From: Leptasterias polaris
Taxonomy: Eukaryota; Echinodermata; Asteroidea; Forcipulatida; Asteriidae
Length of the DNA stretch: 64,000 bases
NCBI GenBank assembly: GCA_037783415.1
Contig: JAZGTN010000003.1
Coordinates: 8,284,501 to 8,348,500 of the forward strand
Reading direction: 5' to 3'
This document shows positions 30,478 through 42,200 of this stretch, in pieces (within the stretch, counting starts at the first letter, position 1; the number at the start of each line of letters is the position of its first letter). A program made the translations under genes and the position numbers. The notes beneath the pieces are model-generated. The model saw only the letters and a list, made by a program, of their open reading frames with translations. It did no database searches and was not told the origin of the DNA.

Positions 30478-33182
30478 ATATTGAAAACTTTACAGGGATT
30501 ATGAGCATAAAATATTTGACCAGTCCACTCACACTGCATAAACTAATTGACCCTGACTGCACATAGACTGTGTGTGTGCATGCACAATGACCAGGTTGCT
30601 ATGACCACTACTAGGGCAGGGGTCGAAATTACCGCTGGCCCGCTGGCCCGTGACCAGTGAAATTATCTCCGGGCCACCGATTACCCCAAAAACGATAGCC
30701 CGGTGGGACAGTGAGAAAAGTCCGTTTAATGCCGCCCTGCTAAAAATTAGATAATTGGCCGCCCCGCCCAAAAATACAAACAAACTATTTTTAGCGGCCT
30801 GCACTAAACACAATCAAACGAGTAGCCGACAACAAGCCAAGCCTGACTTCCAAACCGCAAATTGGAATAGCGACGTTCATTTCAAAACATGATGCACACA
30901 ACCACATGTTTTTTTTCTGACTGCCGAGTATCTGCTGCGCGTGCATCGGCCCGGGCCCCACAACTTTCGGTGGCCCATCCACCACACCACACCAGCAGAC
31001 CGGTAGTCCATGCATAGTGCATGACACGCAACAACAGCGAGGTCCAAAGTCCAAGCTAATCAATATTCCGCACGCTGTGATTGGCCGTTGATGGCCGTTG
31101 ATAATTACCATATTTATAAGACTGCAAGAGAGAGTTTGGCTAGACTCCAACGCAGTACACGTTCGAGCCGAGTAAAGAATTGCCGCACAGTGGTGCCGCA
31201 TAGTGGTGCCGCACGCCTGCAGATTGGTACAATATACAGCCTTGGATGAAGGATATTCAAACATTGACAACTTTTGCCGATAGAGGGCGAGGCGGGGCAA
31301 AGTTCATTGAATTTGTTCATTGAATTTGCAATGTGCGTTGTCGACCGATCGTTGAATCTCGATGATTTTATTGCAAACGAAGTTCTAAACAACGGATCCT
31401 CTAATCACAAATCCATGAAAATGGTTGTTGATGGAAGAGGTACTATTTAGGGCAGAAATTAGGGGATAAGATCGTCCAAAAACGCATTCTTTTTAAAGTT
31501 TTTTTTTTAGCGTTTTGAAAAGTTTGTGCACGTGTCCGATCACCAACGCATATCCAGCTTTCTAAAACCCCACACTGTGCGGCATATCTCTCTGATGTTT
31601 TTGGCGCGGCGCACAAAGCAAAATGTATAACAAATGGTAGGTTTTGAATTAGCTTTACAGTAAGGTTGTTTTGACCGAAATGGATGTCAATCATTCTCCT
31701 TAGATAGTGTCGGGGCCCAGGGGTTAATAAAAAAAAAATTTAAGAAAAGGATTATCTCAAATGTTTTTGCTTCCACGTCCGATGTCGTCATATAAAGGGC
31801 GCCATTTTGACGATCTCTGGGTTTTTTAAATTATTTTTATATAAAATAATTAGGATCGTATTTTTTTAATTTAGCACACCGAAAAAGCACACAGGAAAAG
31901 AGGCTGGCAACCATCTTTTAAAAAAGCCTGGACGGTTGTCTTGAAAAAAAAGTAGGGCGAACATTAAAAAAACAAAAAAATCCTTCCTTTTTTCAAAAAG
32001 GCAGGACCCCAAAAATGTTTTCCCCCTTATGTACATGTGCACTAACCCCCGCATTGCTGATTTAAAAATACAAAATGGTGTTGGGCCACCAGATTGTCTG
32101 GCGGGCCAGTAACTTTTTATTTCCACTGTCCCTGCCGGCTAGTGAGCACTGTAGTTTAATTTCGACCCCTGCTAGGGTACTGCAGGAGTGGACTCTTTCA
32201 TTGCACAGTAAGGGGATGACATTACAAGAGAAGTCAACCATCAAAGACAAGTGAAATATTCAGTACTGTATCATTGTATTTTTTCTATGGCATTTTCACA
32301 AGCACACTAATATAATCACAAATATATTACAATACAAAACAGTTCATGTACCAAATATATTAACTAAATTTATGAACATTAGGTACAACAAATATAGGCA
32401 TACAAATGTTACACACTGGTTCACCCCTGTGAGTGTAGTACTATGGTCCAAAATATCAGTCACACACAAGCCAGTAAAATTCCTCAACAAAATCCGACGA
32501 TTTTGCAACACTATCGTGGTATTTTTTCTATCAAACTACACTAGATTTCACTTTGTATATGTACATAACATTACTTCAAAATTGTATAAACATGTGTAGA
32601 AACGCCAATAACGATGAAATTCTAATGCAACGACGTGAGTGTGCTGTACCAAAGCAAAGTTCAGAACGCACGCTACCAGCTGATCGTTTTGTATGACCTC
32701 ATCATCCGGTCGGCCAGCTTCTTAGAAAACTTACATATGATTGGACCAAAAAACGCGGATCTTTCCTCTCAACCAATCGTGTCATGTCTTATATCAAAAG
32801 AAAGGATAGTTCTTGTAGTTTAATATTCCGTCCGAAGGTGTTTACAAAAACCCCGTCAACGAATTTGCTGTTGAATTTAGTGCGGTGGGTCTCGTAGAAG
32901 TGGTGGAAACTGTGCTCAATCATCATAGAAACTTGCAATTTCAGCCAAAATTTTAGTTTTTCCTTCAAAAAACGCGGGCCTATCCCATTAAAGGAAAGAG
33001 TTAAATTTCTGGTCTCATTTTGAAGCAGACACTGTCGTTATTAAAACCTGGGGCGAAGGTGTTGGGAAACTTGATCTACCAGACGAAGGGAATGAAAATA
33101 AATCGTGGATGGCGCTATTTCGTGAGCACTTCGTGTGTAAATTGGGCAGTGTGGGTGATCGCGCTAGTTTTCCATATGGAGT
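30478..33182. mobile_element. Composite right-arm insertion splitting a SINE
   Basis: About 2.7 kb is absent from the left arm between CCAACTC and GGACCCCGG. The ends share an inverted CATATnGAAAACT. It carries a nested CAGG-ended element (30617-32171). The remainder (32178-33182) has no recognised gene. Superfamily unassigned. Confidence 0.6.
30617..32171. mobile_element. CAGGGGTCGAAATTA-ended TIR element, 6-bp target duplication
   Basis: Inverted ends CAGGGGTCGAAATTA are flanked by CTAGGG at 30611-30616 and 32172-32177. Like 23848-24425 it begins CAGG and duplicates 6 bp. The 169-codon minus-strand ORF at 30791-31300 shows no recognisable domain. Confidence 0.75.
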
Positions 33183-33733
33183 TGGAAGGCGAGGCAACAT
33201 ACCACTACACCAACCTGACTGCCTAGACAAAAATTTGGGTAGTTCTGACTCTCCTTGGTTTATTTCCAATCAAGTAGCCACTGAAACATAAGAAAAGGTC
33301 AGAGTTGGAAGAAAACACCATCCGTGAAGCTCTTCTCTCTCCCCCGCTCAGTGGATGGACCATGGATAAGTCAAGGACAAGATATGCAACAGAGGCAAAG
33401 ACTGCTGAGGTTAATAAAAGCAAGGGCAAGGGTCTAGCTGCCATGCCATATGTTGAAAATTTATCTGAGAGGATGTCCAGGCACGGCTTTTCAACTGCCA
33501 TGAGACCACACATCTGCACTTCACAAAATGCTAGTTCACCCTAAAGACAAGTAAGACACCCTCCACACAGTTGAATCCATGTAAAAGCTGCCTTAAGACC
33601 TATACCGTACAGGAGAAATAAATAGGCCATGTTCAAAAGTAGACTTTCAGAAAACATTACACTGACAGAAAAACAAGTGGCAATACTTTCACCAGATGAC
33701 AGAGAAAAACATCAGTATCACATCATCAATTGC

Positions 33734-34343
33734 GACAAATCAGAAATACTGGCTTGACCTGGACAAAATTGCAACAGAATTGATTTCAACTGTTGTGGGT
33801 TCAATAGACACCCAAGTTTAACATATCAAAAGTCCTCCAAAATTCAAAAGCCGCCATTACCCCAAAAATCAAATATTGGTATAAACTTGTCATTTGTGGC
33901 TCAAAATCAGTAAAATTTGTGTCTATACCCATGTTTTCATGGTCAAGGAGTCTAATGATCATAGAATATGCTTCCTTTGGTATTGCCTGACACATTAAAT
34001 GTTAATGAGCAGCATTACACTGTAGGTGCCCAATGTTCATAGACGAACAATGCTCACAGTCGCTATTCCAGCGGATTGTAAGCAAGTTTATTAATGGGAG
34101 AAACCAAGAAATCCAGAAATTCTGAACCGTCGAGACTCCTACCCGTTGGTTCCACCATAAAGATGAGTATACAAGCACTAGTGACCATTGGCGGGAACTA
34201 ATTAACATAATTATGCAAATTTGAAAGCTTAATTCTGACACTTGGATTTTGGAGGACTTTTGATTTGTTAAACTTGGGTGTCTATAGAACCCATAGCAGT
34301 TGAAATCAATTCTGTTGCAATTTTTTCCAGGTCCAGCTGCAGT
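33734..34343. mobile_element. Long-TIR MITE (right arm only)
   Basis: Ends of about 110 bp are inverted: GACCTGGACAAAATTGC, AATTGATTTCAACTG and ACACCCAAGTTTAACA recur in inverse at 34240-34340. The left arm reads straight through at about 3479-3490. Confidence 0.75.
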
Positions 34344-34360
34344 AAAAGCCAAAATTATAG

Positions 34361-34516
34361 ACCAGGGGTCGATTTCACAAAACTCTTACTAACTTTAGGA
34401 CTAGTCCTAGGCAATGCTAAGAGATAGGACTACAGTAGTCTTAAGTTAAGACCAGTTACTGGTCCTAACTTCAGATAAGACTATAGTCTTATCTTTATGT
34501 GAAATCGGCCCCAGGA
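34361..34516. mobile_element. Small palindromic MITE (right copy)
   Basis: Counterpart of 3318-3456. Confidence 0.7.
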
Positions 34517-34896
34517 TGCAGACAAAACCACTCATTGACTCAAAGAAGTGATATGGAATAGAAGCAGGGGAAAGGACACATGGACCAAGTACATGTACAA
34601 GGGGGCTATAAACTAGGCAGAATATATGGCTGGATCAGTTCAGAAAGGCAACCTACAAAAGTAGTAAGGTCGTCTCAACCACCAAGGAATGCCGAATTCT
34701 TACATCCACACAACCAGAACTGAGTGACCAAGGTTCCTGATAGAAAATGAAATCTATCAAGTGAATACTTCCTCTATCTTGGATTTGTATACTAAAATTA
34801 TCTCAACTTTTATGAATAATTCCAATTTTTTTTATTGAAGCATCGTGCCACTGCATTCATTCTTTTCCGGAGGGGTGTATTCTGCAGAATTACACT

Positions 34897-36212
34897 CAAG
34901 CTATTAGCCAGCGATACGTCGGGGCGTCTTTTGGACGCCCTATTTTATTTTTGGACGCCCCGAAAAACTGTCGGACGCCCTTGAAGACGCCCTGTTTTTT
35001 GTACATAATTAAAAAAAATTACATCCGAATACCTGAAATTGTAAGCAAAACGAACGCAAATCCAAAACTATTACTACCTGCCAGCTGCAGTGAAGGTAAT
35101 TTTTATGCAAGATACAACCAATTTATCTTAAATATACTGCTTGCCCATTCATTGTTTACCGACAAAGGGATCAAATTTAACATCAGACAGTGCCCCCGAC
35201 TAGTGGGAAGGCTTGAACAACCGCAAAGGCTTTAGAAACTATAGCGGTGAAACGCCACGCAGTAGACAAGTTTACAAAATACATGTACATGTACATCGAC
35301 GTAAAAAGCGTTGTGTATGTATTATGTACATGTCGTGTACCTACCAGGGTTGTGTGTGATAGATCGGCAGCACTCGAGACACACGTGTTGTAGACTTGAT
35401 TTCAAGTCTGAGATAAGGGTTATTTTTCTGCATCAGCCACACAAAATCCCCCCGCAGATTGGCTATCACACGCTCTAACTCGTAGGTTAAAGACGGAAGT
35501 TAATCCACAAGAGGGCGCTATTTCAGGCAATGCAGGTAGACTAAAAACCAGGAGCACAGACTTGGAACCAAGTCTAGGCACGTCATTCCCGCTCTTTTCT
35601 GGCTGCCACAACCTTTCAGCGCATATTAATGTTTGCAGAACATCGCACATGCGCAGTGTATGAGTCAAAACGTGCGTGTCTGTTTGTATGTGTGAACCTC
35701 CCACCATGAGTATGGGTAATGCAGGTTTAATAAAGAATGCTCACTGCACACCGTAATATTGGGAAGGACAGTACTTCTTAAATGCTCACCTCCCTCGCTA
35801 TCAAACTATCCCTCGTAGTGGTACACTGTAAATGTACATGATGTACATGTACATTGAAATGTTAACGATTGTTCCGTATTTCTTATAATTCGCGGGCTAT
35901 AGAAATAGAATACCGCAACTCTACTCTTGTACGGGGGAAATCAATATGAAAAAGTCGTGACCCCGCCCAAACTTTAAAAATAATAATAACATTGCGCGAA
36001 ATACTACGATTCTTAGGGCTGTACGGTGCTGATTTCATTTTTTTAAACCCTTTAACCGGCCCAGACCCAAAGCATACGTGGAGTACACAGTAAATGCAAT
36101 AATAGTTCTGTGGTACATGCTTGCTGAAAATTTACCCCAACAATTTGGACGCCCTGTTTTTCAATCCAGTCAAATTTGGACACCCTATTTTCAAATCCTG
36201 GCTAAAAGCTTG
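34897..36212. mobile_element. hAT-like non-autonomous element
   Basis: Inverted ends CAAGCTATTAGCC and CAAGCTTTTAGCC are flanked by an exact 8-bp duplication ATTACACT (34889-34896, 36213-36220). The left arm holds the empty site at about 2935-2945. GACGCCC is repeated near both ends. A second MITE is nested at 35391-35576. An 8-bp duplication is the hAT hallmark; no transposase is seen. Confidence 0.85.
35391..35576. mobile_element. TAGACTTG MITE (nested copy)
   Basis: Both ends are themselves small hairpins (AGACTTGATTTCAAGTCT and AGACTTGGAACCAAGTCT). A second copy is at 41703-41863 with the same GCTATCACAC and GAGGGCGCTATTTCAGGC-type interior. TA dinucleotides border both. Confidence 0.8.
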
Positions 36213-37625
36213 ATTACACTGGGTTGCTTTTGGAGTACTCAAAGAGCAACAGAGAAATCATGCATCCGTCACATCTAACTGATTTCCTAGTAGGTACGCA
36301 AAAGGCAGCGAGACTACTGCACAAGATTATTCTATGCTGTGATGGATTATTTGCTGTCTGATCTAAACTTTCGCTTCAGCGATACAAATAAACAGCTCAT
36401 GAGATCAACTGTAGCCCTTTCATCCATGTCGCTCCAAGTTCTTGGACTTAGAGTAACTCAAACCTATAACAGAGACACTCTAGCAATATATCCATCCTGA
36501 ACATAGAAATGCGCCAAGCAAAGAGACTTCTATACAGTCGAAAACAGTAGAAGGAATTCCATCACAAATATGGAGCAACTAGCAGAATTCTTGAGCCATT
36601 TCAAAGACGCCTTCCCTGACCTATGTAAAATATGTTAGCTCATCAACATTGCACCAGCCCCCCCCCCCCCTTCACCACTTCAGCGTTTTCTGAATCAGAT
36701 AAAGAACTACATTTAGAAGTCTATGTCTGATGCAAAGCTGTATTCAGTATTATTTCTGGTCATTCATCCCCACAGATGATTTGGAAGCATTTGTGTCCAG
36801 ATTTGCACACTTGTAAGCATAACAACTGTAGAAATTCAGTTGTTTTAACTTTCATTGCCAGTAAGTTTTCCTTAACAAGTGGAGTGATCTCCATCCGGAG
36901 GTGGCTTGGTATTTTCAAGTTCTTCGGAAATCTTTTTTAAATTCTTGTTTAATAAAAATGGTTTTATTTACAATTGTGTCTTTATCTCATGGAAAGTATT
37001 TTATTTCTCGTCAGGTTATCTTATATCAACAGTAAACGGCAAAACAAAAGCACTGAAAAAGGGCATATAAACATCATTTGCATATAAATTTCCCTTTAGT
37101 TCTAATTGATGGGTTATCTGGAACCAGTCATTACCTAGATTGAGAACTTGATTTAAAAAGTGCAAAATGCAAACTACAATATATTTACCAGAAGCCCACC
37201 CTCCCCCCCCCCCACTCTAGACAAAATGGTGCACCCTACATGTAGGTGACTTGACATCACAACAATGATATTAACGTGAAACTTGTTGATACGCTCAGTC
37301 TACAACTTACCCTTGGCATTCAAATCAAAGTCACATTTCAAATTGATTTACTGAAATGATCCAACATTGCAGGACTTTTTTCGAAAAGTATGAAATGAAG
37401 TTAGAGGGACTTAAATTAAAAAAGCTGTCTACACTGATCCTGACCAGAACTTGTAAGCTCACTAAGAAAATATAGAAACTTCAAAGCAGAAGCTAAGCTC
37501 ATTAGCTTAACTGCATACTCAATGGAAACTAGAACAGCTGTTCGCAACTGCCAAAAATCAAGTGACCTCACTGAGACCCACTGGTACTAGCTGCCCAACA
37601 AACAAAATTCTGGCTCACTTCAGGA

Positions 37626-38467
37626 ATCACTTCAATTTGATGTATAATTTGTATCTATTTGAATATTTTTTTAGTACTCTAATTAAGCTACGATAATCCA
37701 CTTGGGCATTTATTTTTATAAGCTAAGCGATAACCATTTAAAAGTGCATTCCCTTCGGGCCAGACAGCAGTTTAAAACAGCTAAATATGTTCACCTAGCT
37801 CTTAGCTTGCCTTGTGTGTTTTGGATGTTCAAACAAATAACTTTTAAAAAAGATAATTGTGCGACTTACTCCAAATTACTTTCCACGATGTGAACCGGGC
37901 GCCGCCATTTTGGAATGATCTGCCATTTTGGAATGATTCTAATCATGCCAATCAAAATATGACGTCATCAGCGGTAGGCCGGGCTGTTGGCGGAGTAGAT
38001 ACATAAAGCAACCATTGAAATGTTCGCAACCTCGTTCCGCCCACAGCCCGGCCAGCTGATGACGTCGCATTTTGATTGGCAAGATTGGGATCATTCAAAA
38101 ATGGCGGCGCCCATTATGTTATTCGGAGTAAAATGCACAATTATTGTTTGAAATATCTTTTTAAAAGTTTTTTGTTTGAACATCCAAAACACACAAGGCA
38201 AGCTAAGAGGGAGCTAGGTGAACACATTATTAGCTGGTTTAAACCGCCGACTGGCCCGTAGCGAATGCACTTTGAAATGGTTATCGCACATGGGGCCACA
38301 GAAGTGGGGATAATAGACCCAGCAACTGGGGCGCTGTACTTGCTTTTTTCGAAATTTTGACATCTGCGGTTGTACTAGCGCCCCAGTGGATTATCGTAGC
38401 TTAATTAGAGTATACCAAAAAATTCTTCAAATAATTATAACAAAATATACATCAAATTGAAAAATGG
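37626..38467. mobile_element. Foldback element, about 840 bp
   Basis: The arms 37626-37960 and 38090-38467 are inverse copies: AATTTGATGTATA, CTCTAATTAAGCTACGATAA and TTGGATGTTCAAACAAA recur in inverse. The centre carries an inverted pair around ATTGGCA/TGACGTCA. It is absent from the left arm. Confidence 0.8.
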
Positions 38468-38845
38468 GCGGGACGTGTGGCCAAGGATTCAGCTTGCAGA
38501 TCAGTCTGGCGCCCTGACTTTCTCACGATTAACAGACAGAGAATCATAAGTAAAAAGGCGGCCCCCAGGCACGACAAACTTCAATGTAATTTTTGTACAC
38601 GATTTTTTTGCCCATTTTCAAATCATCGTATCTGGACAAAGGCATCATTTGGTGAGCCAAAAAAGTGAAGTAGGTCAGAGTTGTATGGGATGTTTATAAG
38701 TGGGAGAAATTTGCGGTACAACTCAAAGAGGTACAACTTGCTCGTACTTTTAAAACTTCGCGTTTTAGACATGTATATGGATGGTGGGCTGTAATGGTGA
38801 GTGTTATGAGACCTATGTTAAAAGAGAGCCAAAGGGAAACAGGTC

Positions 38846-38984
38846 AACTCGTACGCACGCAAACTCGTACGCCTGCCGACCCGTACGCCAATTACTCAAC
38901 TCGTGCGCCCACCAGCTCGTACGCACACGAACTCGTACACACACAAACTCGTACACACACAAACTCGTACGCAGGTGTATTTCT
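38846..38984. repeat. CGTACG-rich minisatellite, right arm, inner copy
   Basis: Counterpart of 1192-1333. Confidence 0.85.
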
Positions 38985-39530
38985 ACGAGTTTATATACGA
39001 ACAGACAGCGGGAATTATTAATTCGTAATAATTATTAAAAAATTGTTGGCCTTATAAAATGAAAGAGTGAAAATGTAATTTAAAGTAAAATATAAAGTAA
39101 AATTAATTAAATGGAAGAGAATCCGTGCGCTTTATTTGAGATCAAAAATAAAATTAGAAAGTAGCTTCCTTTTGAAGATGCCTTCTCAATAGAGATGACG
39201 AGTGGCCCAAACTGTCAACCAAATCATCGTTCAATCAGTTTGTTGTCTGGGAGCAGCTTCAAATTCACTTCAGGAAAAACCACAGTTTTTGTTACATTTT
39301 AACATAGAGTAGGCTAAGCATTTCCCAACGGGAAAAATTAGCCAAAATCTTTCAGATTGATAAATTTATTTACTATTTAAACTAAGGTCCTAACTGCCGT
39401 CCGATTTCAAAATCTATTAAATATCATAACGGCCATTCTTTTCAAACAAATTTACATTTTAACTGAGGAGAATTTCCATAAACCATAGAAATATCAGAAA
39501 GACCCGAAGTAGACCTAGTGAATTACACTT

Positions 39531-39637
39531 GCGTACGAGTTGGTGAATGTACGAGCTGGTGTGCATACGAGTTTGTGTGCGTACGACTGGGTGTGTGTAC
39601 GAGTTGGTGTGTACGAGATTGCGTGCGTACGAGTTGA
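39531..39637. repeat. CGTACG-rich minisatellite, right arm, outer copy
   Basis: Counterpart of 470-581. Confidence 0.85.
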
Positions 39638-39673
39638 CCTGTATTCCAACAACACGGTGGGCTAGGGTCTATG

Positions 39674-40258
39674 TAGCCCTGGTAGGACGTCAGTCAGTGC
39701 CACTGCACTGACGTCCTGGGTATAAAGATCCTGTACAATGCGAACAAAATTTTGAGTACAATTTTTTCCTATTTTCACCTAATTTGAGAAGCTGAAACTC
39801 CATTCATTTATTCTTGGTGCCCTTAACTACTCTTTTGATGAGTTCAAAAACAAACAAATACATCCATGAATGACATTATTTTCTGAAAATAAGTCTGAGT
39901 TGTGCACTGGCGATGTGACTCCGTCGTGTTGCCGCCCGGAAGAAAAAACGTTGAGTGTTACGGGTTAGACAGCGCCCTCTTTTGTGGACTTGGCTCCATG
40001 TCAGTTGAGGTTGTCACATCGCCAGTGCACAACTCGGATTTATTTTCGGAAATAATGTCATCCAAAGATAAAATTTACAATTCTGAATAGAGCAGGCGTA
40101 AAGTTCAGGACACAAGGAATATGTGAGTCAAGTTTCAGCTTCCTCAAAAAGGTAAAAAAAAATAAAAATTAATTTATAAATTTTTTCGCAATGGCAGAGG
40201 ACCTTTATACCCTGGACTCTGTCGCGTTGTATGCAACGGAGGAGTCCAACCTGGGCTA
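39674..40258. mobile_element. Family A TIR element (right copy)
   Basis: Ends TAGCCCTGGTAGGAC / TAGCCCAGGTTGGAC in inverse orientation, flanked by GGGTCTATG at 39665-39673 and 40259-40267. A 9-bp duplication suggests a Mutator-like element. A further small palindrome (about 39898-40043, ends GTTGTGCACTGGCGATG) is nested inside. Confidence 0.8.
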
Positions 40259-40268
40259 GGGTCTATGT

Positions 40269-41012
40269 TACTCCTAGAACTATGAGGTTCGATCCGCTAT
40301 CGCCTCCACGAACCTCATAGAGTGACAGTACAAAATCCTATTTGAAACCTTTTCTCCTTCACGTTTCTGCACCTACAGTTATTTTCCCAAACCGGATCTG
40401 GCCAAAATTAGGCTCTACGTGTTCTTTGTTTTCACAGTGAGCTCGGCTCGGGTCCAGAAAATCCACTCCGCAAAAAAAAAGTTGCAAAAAATGATAAATT
40501 CTCACCATTTTCAGAATCCTCGCCTTCCGATAACAATATGGCCGCCGTTGAAATTTTTCAGCTGGTAATCCTGCGCGCTACGCTGGTAACAAATCCAACA
40601 GTTCACGTATACAATCATAGGCGCGATGCTGGTCAACAACAACCAATGTTTTGTACGTGAATCGTTGATCGTTACCAGCGTAGCGCGCAGCATTACCAGG
40701 AGGAAAATTTCAACGGCGGCCATATTGTTAACGCAAGGCGAGGATTCTGAAAACGGTGAGAATTTATCATTTTTTGCAACTTTTTTTTTTTGCGGAGTGG
40801 ATTTTCTAGACCTGCGCCGAGCTCACTGTGAGAACAAAGAACACATAGAGCCTAATTTTGGCCAGATCCGGTTTGGGAAAATAACTGTAGGTGCAGAAAC
40901 GTGAAGGAGAAAAAGTTTCGAATAGGATTTTGTACTGTCACTCTATGTAGTATGAGGTTCGTGGAGACGATAGCGGATCGAACCTCACTCCTCAGTCATA
41001 GTTCTAGGAGTA
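40269..41012. mobile_element. Near-perfect palindromic element B
   Basis: Both halves of 744 bp are inverse copies: ACTCCTAGAACTATGAGG and GTTCGATCCGCTATCG recur in inverse at the other end, with only about 85 bp of non-palindromic centre. It is flanked by GGGTCTATGT at 40259-40268 and 41013-41022. It inserted at the same target as element A beside it. Confidence 0.85.
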
Positions 41013-41702
41013 GGGTCTATGTGATCTTAAACTTTAAAAAGTTTAAATATTAATTTCAACAAGTGTCAAATTTAAATATAGGCATGTCAAGTTTTAATAT
41101 ACTGGAAATTAAATTCCCGCTTCTCAATCTGGACTAAGGAAATAAAACGTAGTAAAATTAACAACCTTTTATTAATTAAGGCTACCTGCCTTCAAACTCG
41201 TGTTAAGAGACCTCCGGCTGAACTTTGTAACCTCATCTCCAGCCTTTTTACTCGCACCTGTCACAATTTGTCTGTTGCCTCAGGCTAGGCCAACTCATGG
41301 CATACACGCAGTGCGTACATCTTCAATCATTTGAAGGCTGCACTTAAAAGGAAGAAGAAGAACATCATGGTCATGATGGCGTGAAAATTATCGCCCCCGT
41401 CTTAAGTTTGTGTACGAGGTTGACGCGGTTTCAAAATTGTTGCCCAGAAAAATTATTATTTCTTCATAAACATTACTAAAAATTTAAAACACAATTAATA
41501 AACTTACCAAAAAGACCTTGAGTTCTTGCAGAATAACCCAACGTGTCCATGTTGTTCAAAAAAGCAGTCTTGAACAGTTTCCCGTTGTCTGAAACTTGAG
41601 AATGTTCCCCTCCCCGGCCCCACGTACGTGTGTTGAAAAACAGGCGCCATTTTATGACCGCAATGCACCATGGGTATCAGAAGTCGTACGCCGTTTATCA
41701 CT

Positions 41703-41863
41703 TAGACTTGAATTCAAGTCTGAGATCGCGGTTATTTCTCTGCATCAGCCAGGCAAAATTCCCCGCAGATAGGCTATCACACTATCTAAGGGCGCTATTT
41801 CAGGCTATGTATTGACTGTCAGGTAGACTAAAAACCACGATCACAGACTTGGAACCAAGTCTA
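41703..41863. mobile_element. TAGACTTG MITE (second copy)
   Basis: Same family as 35391-35576, just outside the palindrome seen in this window (its status beyond the left edge is unknown). Confidence 0.8.
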
Positions 41864-42047
41864 TTTATCATTAAGTTCCTCGATTTTCCTGTGTTATTAT
41901 TATTATTATTTAATAATATAATAATTTTAATTGAAAACATTTTTGCATTATCTAATCGGAAATTGTTGCCTGTTTTGATTGTTTAGGGCCTATATCAATA
42001 TTATTCAAAATAATCCCTCAATGCTGGTGGAGGGATTTTTCCAGATG

Positions 42048-42200
42048 CTGGGGCGGGGGGGGGGGGGGGGGGGGGCACATATATGCGGGGGCGGGGGACA
42101 TATATGCGGGGGCGGGGGACATATATGCGGGGGCAGGGGACATATATGCGGGGGCAGGGGCGGGGGAGGGGGAGGGGAGGGGAGAAGCTATATAGTTGGG
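42048..42200. repeat. G-rich VNTR with CATATATGCGGGGGC units
   Basis: A G-run is followed by four to five units of about 22 bp (GGGGACATATATGCGGGGGC) and a GGGGA tail. Several G-quadruplex patterns are possible on the plus strand. The Pro/Ala-rich ORF opposite is a repeat artefact. Confidence 0.85.

Larger units (their letters stand above)
21371..41641 (-). repeat. Right arm of the giant inverted repeat
   Basis: Reverse-complement counterpart of 1-18002. Extra length comes from right-arm-only insertions: a CAGG-ended element (23848-24425), an LTR element (24559-26929), a 2.7-kb composite (30478-33182), a MITE (33734-34343), a hAT-like element (34897-36212), a foldback (37626-38467) and two stacked elements (39674-41012). 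Several can be excised by eye to restore the left-arm sequence exactly. Confidence 0.93.

Noticed and set aside
30791..31300. 169-codon minus-strand ORF
   Set aside because: It lies inside a TIR element with no recognisable domain; length alone is not convincing.
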